A stretch of DNA of 64,000 nucleotides from Streptomyces sp. SAT1 (GTDB lineage: Bacteria > Actinomycetota > Actinomycetes > Streptomycetales > Streptomycetaceae): contig NZ_CP015849.1 in NCBI RefSeq assembly GCF_001654495.1, forward strand, positions 5,683,001-5,747,000, read 5' to 3'. Positions 15,875 through 24,225 of this stretch are shown here, piece by piece. The position numbers and the translations under genes were made by a program. Position 1 is the first letter of the stretch. Every line of letters starts with the position of its first letter. The notes beneath the pieces are model-generated. The model was not told the origin of the DNA and did not search any database. It saw only the letters and a list, made by a program, of their open reading frames with translations.

Positions 15875-15904
15875 TTGCCTGCCCTGTGCTCCGCTGTCTA
15901 TACC
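15875..15904 (+). promoter_or_regulatory. candidate promoter of the hydratase-aldolase operon
   Basis: TTGCCT at 15875-15880 and TATACC at 15899-15904 are separated by 18 bases, upstream of the ATG at 15973. The IclR-type palindrome lies just upstream of the -35. Confidence 0.45.
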
Positions 15905-15972
15905 GGACTCGTCACCGAGGCCCGCCCGGGGCCCAGCGGGACGACCGGTCATCTTCATCCTGGAGGCTTCAC

Positions 15973-16833
15973 ATGACTTCCCCGCCCGAGCGAGTCCGGC
16001 CGGACGGTGCCGACCCGCGCGTGGTCCGCGCCGCCGACACGCTCGCCGAGGCCGCCCGTACCGGACTGCCCTGCGCCCCGGTGCGCGCGCTGTTCGCCGA
16101 GGGCGACGTCGACGCCGCCTACGAGGTCCAGCGGCTCAACGTGCGACGCGCCCTCGCCGCGGGCCGTCGGCTCACCGGCCGGAAGATCGGCCTGACCTCC
16201 CCGGCCGTGCAGCGGCAACTCGGGGTCGACCAGCCGGACTTCGGGGCGCTCTTCGCGGACATGCAGATCCGTGACGGGGGCCGGGTGCCGACCGGACTGC
16301 TGTTGCAGCCGAAGGTGGAGGCCGAGGTCGCCTTCGTCCTCGGCGCGGACCTGCCGGCGTCGGACTGCACCGGCGCCGGAGTGCTGCGGGCCATCGAGTA
16401 CGTGCTGCCCGCCCTGGAGATCGTCGACAGCAGGGTGGCGGGCTGGGACATCTCCATCGTCGACACCGTCGCCGACAACGCCTCCAGTGGCCTGTACGTC
16501 CTCGGCCGCACCCCCGTCCCCCTCGGCCGCCTCGACCTGCCCGCGCTGGCGATGACCATGACGCGCGACGGTGAGGAGGTGTCCCGCGGGACCGGTGCCG
16601 ACTGCCTCGGCAGCCCGCTCGAAGCGGCCGTCTGGCTGGCCTCGGCCCTCGCCGCAGTGAACGACCCGCTCCGGGCCGGAGACGTCGTGCTGACCGGCGC
16701 GCTGGGGCCGATGGCCCCGGCGGCACCGGGAGACCGGTTCCGGACGGACATCGGCGGACTGGGCTCCGTACGGGTCGAGTTCGCCCCCGAAGACACCGCA
16801 CGTGCCGCAGTGACAGAAGGAGAGAGCCGATGA
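15973..16833 (+). CDS. nbaH: 2-oxopent-4-enoate (2-hydroxypenta-2,4-dienoate) hydratase, 286 aa
   Basis: It belongs to the MhpD/DmpE hydratase family, a paralogue of the decarboxylase at 11244. GRKIGLTSPAVQRQLGVDQP, KVEAEVAFVLG and ALEIVDSRVAGWDISIVDTV with ADNASSG correspond to the substrate and metal sites. It adds water to 2-oxopent-4-enoate to give 4-hydroxy-2-oxovalerate. ATG 15973 is preceded by TGGAGG. The C-terminus overlaps the next gene by ATGA. It opens the lower-pathway operon of three genes. Confidence 0.88.
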   Translation: MTSPPERVRPDGADPRVVRAADTLAEAARTGLPCAPVRALFAEGDVDAAYEVQRLNVRRALAAGRRLTGRKIGLTSPAVQRQLGVDQPDFGALFADMQIRDGGRVPTGLLLQPKVEAEVAFVLGADLPASDCTGAGVLRAIEYVLPALEIVDSRVAGWDISIVDTVADNASSGLYVLGRTPVPLGRLDLPALAMTMTRDGEEVSRGTGADCLGSPLEAAVWLASALAAVNDPLRAGDVVLTGALGPMAPAAPGDRFRTDIGGLGSVRVEFAPEDTARAAVTEGESR

Positions 16834-17801
16834 GCAGCGAGAGCAGCGCCGCCGGGACACGCACCAAGGTGGCCGTCATCGGATCGGGAAACATCGGCAC
16901 CGACCTCATGATCAAGGTCCTGCGGCTCTCCGGCACCCTGGAAGTGGCCGCCGTCGCCGGTATCGACCCGGCCTCCGACGGCCTGGCCCGTGCCCGCCGC
17001 CTGAAGGTGGCCACCACGCACGAGGGCGTCGAGGGCCTGGTGGCCATGGACGAGTTCGCCGGCGTGGAGATCGTCTTCGACGCCACCTCGGCGGGTGCGC
17101 ACCGCCACCACGCGGACGTCCTCGGCCCGCTCGGCCGCACCCTCGTCGACCTCACCCCCGCCGCCCTCGGCCCCTACGTGGTCCCCCCGGTCAACGGCGA
17201 CGCCCACCTCGACGCCCCCGACGTCAACATGGTGACCTGTGGGGGCCAGGCCACCATCCCGATGGTCGCCGCCGTCGCCGCGGTGACCCCCGTGCACTAC
17301 GGCGAGATCGTCGCCTCCATCGCCTCGCGCTCCGCGGGCCCCGGAACCCGCGCGAACATCGACGAGTTCACCGCGACCACCGCGTCCGCCATCGAACAGG
17401 TCGGCGGCGCGGCACGGGGCAAGGCGATCATCGTCCTCAACCCCGCGGAACCCCCGCTGATCATGCGTGACACCGTGCACTGCCTGGTGTCCGACTGCGA
17501 CACCGAGCGGATCACCGCCTCCGTGGAGGAGATGGTGGGCCGGGTCCAGGCGTACGTGCCCGGCTACCGGCTCAAGCAGAAGGTGCAGTTCGAGCGGGTG
17601 AGCACGGACGACCCGCTGCGCGGGCTGCTGCCCGCCGGCACCACCGGGGACGCCCTGCGCGTCTCCGTCTTCCTGGAGGTCGAGGGCGCCGCCCACTACC
17701 TGCCCGCCTACGCGGGCAACCTCGACATCATGACCTCGGCAGCACTGCGCACCGCCGAGCGCATGGCCGCACACCGCTCCACCGAAGGGGCCGCACGATG
17801 A
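16830..17801 (+). CDS. nbaJ: acetaldehyde dehydrogenase (acylating), 323 aa
   Basis: This MhpF/DmpF-family enzyme oxidises acetaldehyde to acetyl-CoA with NAD+ and CoA. The N-terminal VAVIGSGNIGTDLMIK is the NAD loop, and NMVTCGGQATIPMV contains the catalytic Cys. GPGTRANIDEFTATTA is the conserved central segment. Length is normal. In this family it forms a heterotetramer with the aldolase that channels acetaldehyde, consistent with the 4-base overlaps to both neighbours. Confidence 0.93.
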   Translation: MSSESSAAGTRTKVAVIGSGNIGTDLMIKVLRLSGTLEVAAVAGIDPASDGLARARRLKVATTHEGVEGLVAMDEFAGVEIVFDATSAGAHRHHADVLGPLGRTLVDLTPAALGPYVVPPVNGDAHLDAPDVNMVTCGGQATIPMVAAVAAVTPVHYGEIVASIASRSAGPGTRANIDEFTATTASAIEQVGGAARGKAIIVLNPAEPPLIMRDTVHCLVSDCDTERITASVEEMVGRVQAYVPGYRLKQKVQFERVSTDDPLRGLLPAGTTGDALRVSVFLEVEGAAHYLPAYAGNLDIMTSAALRTAERMAAHRSTEGAAR

Positions 17802-18874
17802 CCACACCGAACACCGACGACGCGCGCACGCCTGGAGCGTCCGGGGACACCGCGCCACCCGCCCTGTACGTCCAGGACGTCACCCTGCGCGACGGCATGC
17901 ACGCCGTACGCCACCGCTACACCGTGGAACAGGCCCGCACCATCGCGGGTGCCCTGGACGCGGCCGGCGTCACGGCCGTCGAGATCGCCCACGGCGACGG
18001 ACTGGCCGGCTCCAGCATCAACTACGGCATCGGCGCCCACACCGACTGGGAGTGGATCGAGGCGGTCACGGACGCCTCCCGCCGGGCCGTGCCGACCACC
18101 CTCCTGCTCCCCGGCATCGGCACGCTGCACGACCTGCGTCAGGCACACGCCCTCGGTATCCGCTCGGTGCGGGTGGCCACCCACTGCACCGAGGCCGACA
18201 TCTCGGCCCAGCACATCGCCGCCGCGCGGGACATGGGCATGGACGTCGCCGGGTTCCTGATGATGTCCCACATGGTCGAGCCCGCCGAACTGGCCCGCCA
18301 GGCCAAGCTGATGGAGTCCTACGGCGCCCGGTGCGTCTACGTCACAGACTCCGGAGGCCGACTGACCATGGACGGCGTGCGCGACCGCCTGCGCGCCTAC
18401 CGCGATGTCCTGGACCCGGCCACCGGCCTCGGCGTCCACGCCCACCACAACCTCGGCCTCGGGGTCGCCAACTCCGTCGTCGCCGTCGAGAACGGTGTCA
18501 CCCGCGTCGACGCCTCCCTCGCCGGCCAGGGCGCCGGTGCCGGAAACTGCCCGCTGGAGGCGTTCGTCGCGGTCGCCGACCTCATGGGGTGGAAGCACGG
18601 CTGCGACCTGTTCGCGCTCATGGACGCCGCCGACGACCTGGTCCGCCCGCTCCAGGACCGCGAGGTGCGCGTCGACCGGGAGACCCTCACCCTCGGGTAC
18701 GCCGGTGTCTACTCCAGCTTCCTCAGGCACGCCGAGGCGGCTGCCGCCCGCCATGGCCTGGACACCCGCACCATCCTGGTGGAGGTGGGCCGCCGGGGCA
18801 TGGTGGGCGGCCAGGAGGACATGATCACCGACATCGCCCTCGACCTGGCCACCCGCGCCATCGGGACGACCTGA
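17798..18874 (+). CDS. nbaI: 4-hydroxy-2-oxovalerate aldolase, 358 aa
   Basis: This is an MhpE/DmpG-type, HMGL-like TIM-barrel class II aldolase that splits 4-hydroxy-2-oxovalerate to pyruvate and acetaldehyde. VTLRDGMHAVRHRYT supplies catalytic Arg, Asp and His. YVTDSGG and VHAHHNLGLGVANS supply the H-x-H metal ligands, and SLAGQGAGAGN is the conserved loop. It has an N-terminal extension of about 25 residues compared with typical members. It is the last gene of the lower-pathway operon and partners with the dehydrogenase encoded just upstream. Confidence 0.93.
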   Translation: MTTPNTDDARTPGASGDTAPPALYVQDVTLRDGMHAVRHRYTVEQARTIAGALDAAGVTAVEIAHGDGLAGSSINYGIGAHTDWEWIEAVTDASRRAVPTTLLLPGIGTLHDLRQAHALGIRSVRVATHCTEADISAQHIAAARDMGMDVAGFLMMSHMVEPAELARQAKLMESYGARCVYVTDSGGRLTMDGVRDRLRAYRDVLDPATGLGVHAHHNLGLGVANSVVAVENGVTRVDASLAGQGAGAGNCPLEAFVAVADLMGWKHGCDLFALMDAADDLVRPLQDREVRVDRETLTLGYAGVYSSFLRHAEAAAARHGLDTRTILVEVGRRGMVGGQEDMITDIALDLATRAIGTT

Positions 18875-18998
18875 CCGACCGGGTACGGCCGGCGGACACC
18901 GGGGGCAGGTCCGTGGCTCGGGTGATCACACGGACGCGTGGCCGCGAGTGAGGGGCGCACGCGTTCGACCCCCATCTGCCGCATGGCCCCGGCAGTCT

Positions 18999-19016
18999 TG
19001 ACGCTCGTACGACGCT
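18999..19016 (+). repeat. two 11-bp-spaced heptads (TGACGCT, CGACGCT) at the island's right end
   Basis: The heptads start at 18999 and 19010. They match the unit and spacing of the left-end set at 4178-4206, in the same orientation, and lie inside the island relative to the duplicated core. This is the arrangement expected for P and P' arms after integration. Confidence 0.4.
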
Positions 19017-19093
19017 CCGATGCCTCGCGCCCACGAGTCCGGAGCGTCGAAGCGCCCCTGACCTGCGCCCTCTTCGATGAGTCTCGGCGTGAG

Positions 19094-19128
19094 TGTTTCC
19101 TATGACCCACCACGTGGAGTGCGTCGCC
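19094..19128 (+). pseudogene. orphan 3' fragment of a TrmA-type methyltransferase gene (candidate attR core)
   Basis: In one frame this encodes F-P-M-T-H-H-V-E-C-V-A, the C-terminal motif of the methyltransferase at 2728-4122, with six synonymous differences. Similarity is lost immediately on both sides. It has no start or upstream domain and cannot be functional. Confidence 0.6.
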
Positions 19129-19268
19129 GTGACGAGCGTCGACGGGGCGCCGAGGGCAGACGACGCTGAGCGCAGACCTGCTGAGTCGTGCTGTTCAGAT
19201 GTTCGGGGCTGCTGGCAGCCGCCTCAGGGCAGCAGCGTCTCCGCCGGACCGGCGGCAGGAGTTGCCCG

Positions 19269-19296
19269 GGGCCATCCCCGCGCGAGCGGGGACCCG
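19269..19296 (-). CRISPR. solitary type I-E-like CRISPR repeat
   Basis: On the minus strand the unit has the form GGGTCCCCGCTCGCGCGGGG-ATGGCC, built on the CCCCGC-N4-GCGGGG hairpin typical of type I-E repeats. No second copy is visible at 60-61 bases on either side, so it is a relic or an orphan repeat, not an array. Confidence 0.35.
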
Positions 19297-19465
19297 CCGC
19301 CCACCGTCCGACGACCTCACCGGTGTCAGACGTGGACGGGAACCAACGTACCCGCGGAGCACAGTGACCGCAGCCTGTCCGGAGGCGAGAATCCGTAAGC
19401 CGGTCCCGGCAGTGGGCGGCGGGCTAGTGTGGCGGGTCCGGGGGTGACGAGGGGAGACGCATCGC

Positions 19466-20131
19466 ATGAGCGGGCGGGGGGCGGCGGACCCTGTGCTGCC
19501 ATCGGTGTTGCGTGCCCCGCTCGGGGCGGTCGCCGCTCTCGGGGCGCTGGTCGTCGTCGTGCTCGGGGTGGCGTACGCCGGGCAGAGCGGGCCCACCGCG
19601 GTGGACGCGCGGATCACGGCGGGAGTCGAGGGGCCCGGGGCGTTCTGGCGTCATGTCGCCCTCGCCGCCGACTCCTTGGGGGAGCCCGCGGGGGCCGTGG
19701 CGCTGGTGCCGGCCGCCGTCGCCGGATGTGTACTGCTGCGGTCCGGGCGGGCGGCCGTGCTCGCCGTCGCCGGGCCGGGGGCGGCCGTGGTCGTGGCCAC
19801 GGGGCTCAAGTCCGTGGTGGGGCGGACCATTCACGGGGACGACAACCTGTCGTACCCGAGCGGGCACACCGCCTTCGCCACCGCCGTCGCCCTCGTGGTG
19901 GCGCTGGCCGTGGCCGGCCGGCTCGGGCTCGGCCGGGCGGCCGGTGCGGCGATCGTGCTCGGCGCCGCGCCGGCCGCCGGGGGCGTCATGGGGTGGGCCG
20001 AGGTCGTCCTGGGCGCGCACTATCCGACCGATGCCCTCGGCGGCTGGTGCACCGCGCTGGCGGTGGTGCCGGTCGCCGCGTGGGCGGTCGACCGGGCGGC
20101 CGGCGCCGGACGGTGGCGTCGGCCGCGCTGA
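19466..20131 (+). CDS. PAP2-family phosphatase, integral membrane, 221 aa
   Basis: About six hydrophobic segments surround the three PAP2 motifs: LKSVVGRTIHGD (K-x6-RP-like), YPSGHTAFATA (PSGH) and GAHYPTDALGGW (the last His). Such enzymes dephosphorylate lipid phosphates such as undecaprenyl diphosphate or phosphatidic acid at the outer membrane face. It converges on the exopolysaccharide operon with a 12-base gap. Recycling of the polyprenyl carrier used by that operon is possible, but it may equally be an unrelated core gene. ATG at 19466 is used; there is no strong ribosome site. Confidence 0.85.
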   Translation: MSGRGAADPVLPSVLRAPLGAVAALGALVVVVLGVAYAGQSGPTAVDARITAGVEGPGAFWRHVALAADSLGEPAGAVALVPAAVAGCVLLRSGRAAVLAVAGPGAAVVVATGLKSVVGRTIHGDDNLSYPSGHTAFATAVALVVALAVAGRLGLGRAAGAAIVLGAAPAAGGVMGWAEVVLGAHYPTDALGGWCTALAVVPVAAWAVDRAAGAGRWRRPR

Positions 20132-20143
20132 TCCGGCGTCACC

Positions 20144-21496
20144 TCATGCCCGGCGCCGGAACACCGGTTTCACCGGGCGTCCGCCGAGCCACGGGGCCGG
20201 GTCGCCGTTGTCCAGGGCCTTCCGGTAGACCGCGCAGGCCCGGGAGACGGTGTCGACGGTGTGGGCGATGTCGGCGTCGGACAGCGCGCTGCTCACCACG
20301 AACGACGGGGCCAGTACCCCGCCCATGAGGAGCTGGCGCAGGAACAGGGTGCGGTAGCGCTGCGACGGCTGTCCGTTCTCGTCGAGGGTGGCGAAGACCA
20401 GGTTGCTGGCCCGGCCCCGGACGACGACGTGGTCGGCGACGCCCGCCGCGGCCGCCGCCGCGCGCACACCGGCGGCCAACTGCTCGCCCAGGGCGTGCAG
20501 TCGGGCGGTGATGCCCTCCTCGGTGTAGGTGGTGAGCACGGCCGTCGCGGCGGCCAGGGAGTGGGTCTCCGCGCCGTGTGTGGTGGACAGCAGGAACACC
20601 CGGTCGCCCGGGTGGCGCAGTCCGCCCCGTTCCATCAGGTCGCGGCGGCCGGCCAGCGCGGCGACGGCGAACCCGTTGCCCAGGGCCTTGCCGAACGTGG
20701 AGAGGTCGGGGACGACGCCGTACAGGCCCTGGGCGCCCGCCTCGGACCAGCGCAGACCGGTGATCATCTCGTCGAAGACCAGGACGCAGCCGTGCCGGTC
20801 GGCCAGGTCGCGCAGGCCGGCGAGGTAGCCCGGCGGGGGCTCGGTGTGGGTGGCGGGTTCGAGGATCAGGCAGGCGATCTCGTCCCGGTGGCGGGTGAGC
20901 AGTTCCTCGGTGGCGGTCAGGTCGCCGTAGGGGAAGGCCAGGGTGAGGTCGCCGGTGGGTGCCGGGACACCGGCGTTCATCGGTGTGGTGCCGATGAACC
21001 AGTCGTCGACGGAGAAGAAGGGGTGGTCGGCGCAGACGGCCACCTTCGGGCGGCCGGTGGCGGCGCGGGCCAGGCGCACCGCCGCTGTGGTGGCGTCGGA
21101 GCCGTTCTTCGCGAACTTCACCATCTCGGCGGTCGGCACCGTCGCCAGGAAGCGTTCCGCCGCCTCGACCTCCACGATGGAGGGACGGACGAAGTTGCTG
21201 CCGCGGTCGAGTTGGCGCCGCACCGCCTCGGTCACACGCGGGTGGGCGTGGCCGAGGCTGACCGACCGGAGGCCGGAGCCGTACTCGACGTACCGGTTGC
21301 CGTCCACGTCCCACACATGGGCGCCGTGGCCGTGGCTGATGACCGGGGCCAGGTTCTCGGGATACTGGTCGTCGCCCTTGGCGTAGGTGTGCGCGCCGCC
21401 CGGGATCAGGGCGTGCAGCCGTTCGTTCGCCGCGCGCGACCGGGGGAGGTCCAAGTCCCCCTGGAACGCGGTTCCTTCGGTGTTCTCGGTGTGCAC
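20144..21496 (-). CDS. class III aminotransferase, glutamate-1-semialdehyde aminomutase-like, 450 aa
   Basis: This PLP fold-type I enzyme resembles HemL: IPGGAHTYAKGDDQYPENLAP and DGNRYVEYGSGLRSVSLGHAHP near the start, FAKNGSDATTAAVRLARAAT, the VFDEMITGLRW Asp and the PLP-lysine in STFGKALGNG. Lying at the 3' end of a polysaccharide operon, it is unlikely to serve haem synthesis. Homologues in surface-sugar clusters presumably aminate a sugar or attached acyl group, and the exact reaction is unknown. ATG 21496 lies 7 bases after the RmlC-like gene. Confidence 0.82.
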   Translation of the reverse strand: MHTENTEGTAFQGDLDLPRSRAANERLHALIPGGAHTYAKGDDQYPENLAPVISHGHGAHVWDVDGNRYVEYGSGLRSVSLGHAHPRVTEAVRRQLDRGSNFVRPSIVEVEAAERFLATVPTAEMVKFAKNGSDATTAAVRLARAATGRPKVAVCADHPFFSVDDWFIGTTPMNAGVPAPTGDLTLAFPYGDLTATEELLTRHRDEIACLILEPATHTEPPPGYLAGLRDLADRHGCVLVFDEMITGLRWSEAGAQGLYGVVPDLSTFGKALGNGFAVAALAGRRDLMERGGLRHPGDRVFLLSTTHGAETHSLAAATAVLTTYTEEGITARLHALGEQLAAGVRAAAAAAGVADHVVVRGRASNLVFATLDENGQPSQRYRTLFLRQLLMGGVLAPSFVVSSALSDADIAHTVDTVSRACAVYRKALDNGDPAPWLGGRPVKPVFRRRA

Positions 21497-21503
21497 TCCT
21501 GCC

Positions 21504-22055
21504 TCAGCTCTCCCTCTGTCGCAGGGCCTCGGCGAGGCCCGGTGCCTCCCGGTCGCGCCGGGACGCCGAGGTGACCGGGAGCGGCCACGGGATGGCCAGT
21601 TCCGGGTCGTCGAAGGCGATCGTCACGTCCTCGGCCGGATCGTGCGGGCGGTCGATACGGTACGAGACGTCGGCGGGATCGGTGAGTGCCTGGAAGCCGT
21701 GCGCGCACCCGGCCGGGACGTAGAGCGTCACCTGTGTCTCGCCGGACAGCTCGAAGGAGGCCCGGCCGAGGTAGGTCGGCGAGTGCGGGCGCAGGTCCAC
21801 GACGACGTCGAAGACCTTGCCGTAGGAGCACCGCACCAGCTTGGCCTCGCCCGCGCCGGAGCGCAGGTGCAGGCCGCGCAGCACGCCGCCCGCCGAGCGG
21901 GACAGGCTGTCCTGGACGAAGGCGTCCGGGTCCAGGCCCACCGAGCGCAGCACGTCGGCGTCGAAGGTGCGGCAGAAGAAGCCGCGTTCGTCGGCGTGGG
22001 ACGTCGGTTCGAACAGGTACGCGCCGTCGATCTCGGGTACGTCGATCGCCTTCAT
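21504..22055 (-). CDS. RmlC-like NDP-4-keto-sugar 3,5-epimerase, 183 aa
   Basis: This is a cupin of the dTDP-4-dehydrorhamnose 3,5-epimerase family. SHADERGFFCRTF holds the conserved Glu-Arg, and GGVLRGLHLRSGAGEAKLVRC holds the catalytic His in R-G-L-H. VDLRPHSPTYLG and VPAGCAHGFQAL complete the active site. Length is standard. In this operon it would epimerise a 4-keto intermediate of the unusual sugar. It overlaps the previous gene's stop by ATGA. Confidence 0.88.
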   Translation of the reverse strand: MKAIDVPEIDGAYLFEPTSHADERGFFCRTFDADVLRSVGLDPDAFVQDSLSRSAGGVLRGLHLRSGAGEAKLVRCSYGKVFDVVVDLRPHSPTYLGRASFELSGETQVTLYVPAGCAHGFQALTDPADVSYRIDRPHDPAEDVTIAFDDPELAIPWPLPVTSASRRDREAPGLAEALRQRES

Positions 22056-23281
22056 GGAGCCTCCCGCAGGGCGTGGGTGTGGCCGGCCGCCGGGAACAGG
22101 GCCGCGGTCAGGGCGTCGAACTGGTCCTCCAGGCGCCGGGCGGCGTCCCGGTTGCGTCCGGCGAGGGTGCGGCGCAGTCGGGCCGACTCCTTCTCCAGCG
22201 ACCGGAACTGCTCCAGCAGCCGGTCGGCGTCGACCTCGCGCGCCGGATGGCAGTACGCGGCGAGCCCCATCCCGGCCATCAGCGCGTCGCTCTTGGCCGC
22301 GTAGCAGAGCGCGAGGACGGGAGTGCCGGTCCGCAGCGCGCAGATGAGGTTGTGGTAGCGGATGGCCACCACGCTGTCGGCGGCCGCCGTCTCCCTCATC
22401 AGGTCGGCGAGTGAGGCCGCCTCGGCGGCGCCGACCAGCGGGGAGTCCACCGCGTCGAGGATCGCGGCGACCACCGGCGCGTCGCACCGGTCGCCGGTGA
22501 GCAGCCGGACCGGTCTGCCCTCCGCCACCAGCGCGCGGACGAAGCGGATCGTCCCGTCGAGGTAGCGGCGGTGGATCTCGTCGGCGCGGGCGCGGTCGTC
22601 GTCGCCGCCGTGGAAGTCCATGACGCCCACGCAGACCCGGCCCGGCTCCGCCGCGGGCCCGTCCGGCGGCACCGGCAGGGAGAACGCGAGGTCCGGGTGG
22701 ACCTCGTCGCGCGAGGTGTCCACGCCCATCGCCCGGATCGCGTCGCGCGACTGGGCGTCGCGGTACGAGCGGTACGTGGCGAGCCGCGCCGACCAGCGCA
22801 CCAGGGCGCGGGTGGCCCGGTTCCCGATCGGCGCCGCGCCGACGCCGACCAGCGCGACGCGGGTGCCGGACAGCCGGCCGCTCGCGCAGAGCAGGAACAG
22901 CGCGTACGGGAAGCCCCACGGGCGCAGCGGCAGCGTGGCCTCCAGGACGCCCATGCCCGGCACGATCACCACGTCGTGGCGGCGCACCCAGGCGGCGGTG
23001 CGGAAGGCGTCGACGAGTTTGCCGAGGCCCTTGGCGGCGACCGCGCCCGCGCGCGACGCGGTCCGGTACTCGCCCCGGTACCAGTGCAGCCGCGTCGCCG
23101 GGATCCCGAACCGGGCCGTGACGGCTTCCGGGCCGTCGCACAGCGCGTCCACGGCAGCGTCTGGGTGCCGGGCGGCGAGGTGGCCGAGGACGGCTTCGAG
23201 CGAGCCGTCGTTGCCGAGGTTGCCGGAGCCGAGCAGGCCGAACACCCCCACGCGTACGGGGCGTTGGGCGGGAGACGTCAT
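22052..23281 (-). CDS. polysaccharide pyruvyl transferase-family protein, 409 aa
   Basis: It has the two-lobed GT-B-like fold of the CsaB/WcaK family. VGVFGLLGSGNLGNDGSLEA is the N-terminal glycine-rich signature, VPGMGVLEAT and LVGVGAAPIGNRATRALVRW follow, and VAIRYHNLICALRTGTPVLAL is the C-terminal substrate segment (usually R-F-H). It may add a pyruvate ketal to a polysaccharide residue from phosphoenolpyruvate. ATGA overlaps occur on both sides. Cytoplasmic. Confidence 0.85.
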   Translation of the reverse strand: MTSPAQRPVRVGVFGLLGSGNLGNDGSLEAVLGHLAARHPDAAVDALCDGPEAVTARFGIPATRLHWYRGEYRTASRAGAVAAKGLGKLVDAFRTAAWVRRHDVVIVPGMGVLEATLPLRPWGFPYALFLLCASGRLSGTRVALVGVGAAPIGNRATRALVRWSARLATYRSYRDAQSRDAIRAMGVDTSRDEVHPDLAFSLPVPPDGPAAEPGRVCVGVMDFHGGDDDRARADEIHRRYLDGTIRFVRALVAEGRPVRLLTGDRCDAPVVAAILDAVDSPLVGAAEAASLADLMRETAAADSVVAIRYHNLICALRTGTPVLALCYAAKSDALMAGMGLAAYCHPAREVDADRLLEQFRSLEKESARLRRTLAGRNRDAARRLEDQFDALTAALFPAAGHTHALREAP

Positions 23282-24225
23282 GCCCGCCTCCCCTCGCGCC
23301 CGGCGACCAGGGCGTCGACCGACACGTCGAGCCGCTCCGGGTCGACGGGGGCCCGGTCCTCGACGCGCTCGCCGGCGCCCGGCCGGGCCCGGCTGCTCGC
23401 CCACGCGGCCAGATGGCGGTAGCAGGCCCGCCGGTCGGCCGCGGACAGCGGCGCCCGCCGGACCGCGGCGACGAAGCCCCAGACGTACTCGGCGAGCAGC
23501 CGGGGCACCGGGTGCAGCGGGCCCGCCCGGCGCGGGTCCAGATTGACGCACCGGGCGCGCTTGCCCGGGTTGGCCCGTTCGGCGCGGTGCGGGTGGTCGC
23601 GGCGGAAGTACAGCAGCTCCGGCACCTGGTGGAAGCGCCCGTGCAGGGTGATCTCGGCGACGAACGTGCGGTCGGCGTGGTGGTAGCTGTCCAGCGGCTT
23701 CACCCGGCGCAGCACGTCGGCCCGCATCACCCCGTAGAAGTCGTCGCCGCCCGGCTCGAACAGCAGGCTGCGGAAGCGCTCCGGCGGGTGCGGCGAGTCG
23801 GTGGCGAGCCCGTACTCGTAGGGGACCTTGAGCCGTCCGTCGCCGTCGACGACGGCCTGGCCGGTGTGCGCGAGGATCACGTCGGGCCGCTCGTCCAGCG
23901 CCTGGACGCAGCGCAGCAGCAGGTCCCGGCCGTACAGGTCGTCGTGCGAGGCCCACTTGAACAGTTCGCCGCGCGCCTCGGCGAACACCCGGTTGTGGTT
24001 GGGGGTGGCGCCGATGTTGCGGGGGAGCCGGAGGTAGCGGATGCGCGGGTCCCGCGCGGCGTACTTCCGGCAGATGTCCTCGGTCGCGTCGGTCGAGGCG
24101 TTGTCGGAGACGATCAGCTCGAAGTCCTCGTAGGTCTGGCCGAGCAGCGCGTCGAAGGACTCGGCCAGGTACTCCTCGCCGTTGTACACGGGCAGGCCGA
24201 TGCTCAGCCGGGGACGGGCGGTCAT
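23278..24225 (-). CDS. family 2 glycosyltransferase, 315 aa
   Basis: This is a GT-A fold inverting transferase. LSIGLPVYNGEEYLAESFDA and FELIVSDNASTDATEDICRK give the nucleotide-binding Asp. GATPNHNRVFAEARGELFKWASHDD holds the D-D (DXD-like) metal motif, with the acceptor region to about residue 230. No membrane segments are seen. It presumably adds one sugar of the repeat unit on the cytoplasmic side. The start overlaps the flippase stop by ATGA. Confidence 0.9.
   Translation of the reverse strand: MTARPRLSIGLPVYNGEEYLAESFDALLGQTYEDFELIVSDNASTDATEDICRKYAARDPRIRYLRLPRNIGATPNHNRVFAEARGELFKWASHDDLYGRDLLLRCVQALDERPDVILAHTGQAVVDGDGRLKVPYEYGLATDSPHPPERFRSLLFEPGGDDFYGVMRADVLRRVKPLDSYHHADRTFVAEITLHGRFHQVPELLYFRRDHPHRAERANPGKRARCVNLDPRRAGPLHPVPRLLAEYVWGFVAAVRRAPLSAADRRACYRHLAAWASSRARPGAGERVEDRAPVDPERLDVSVDALVAGREGRRA

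Larger units (their letters stand above)
18875..19465. other. non-coding right edge of the putative island
   Basis: No intact gene is seen in these 591 bases. In order they contain two 11-bp-spaced heptads (18999-19016), a 35-bp remnant of the methyltransferase 3' end (19094-19128), and a solitary type I-E-like CRISPR repeat at about 19269-19296. The rest appears to be ordinary intergenic sequence. Confidence 0.5.

Noticed and set aside
20144..21496. The HemL-like gene as the haem-pathway glutamate-1-semialdehyde aminomutase
   Set aside because: It is embedded in a sugar operon with overlapping genes and has no haem neighbours; a sugar-modifying role is more likely.
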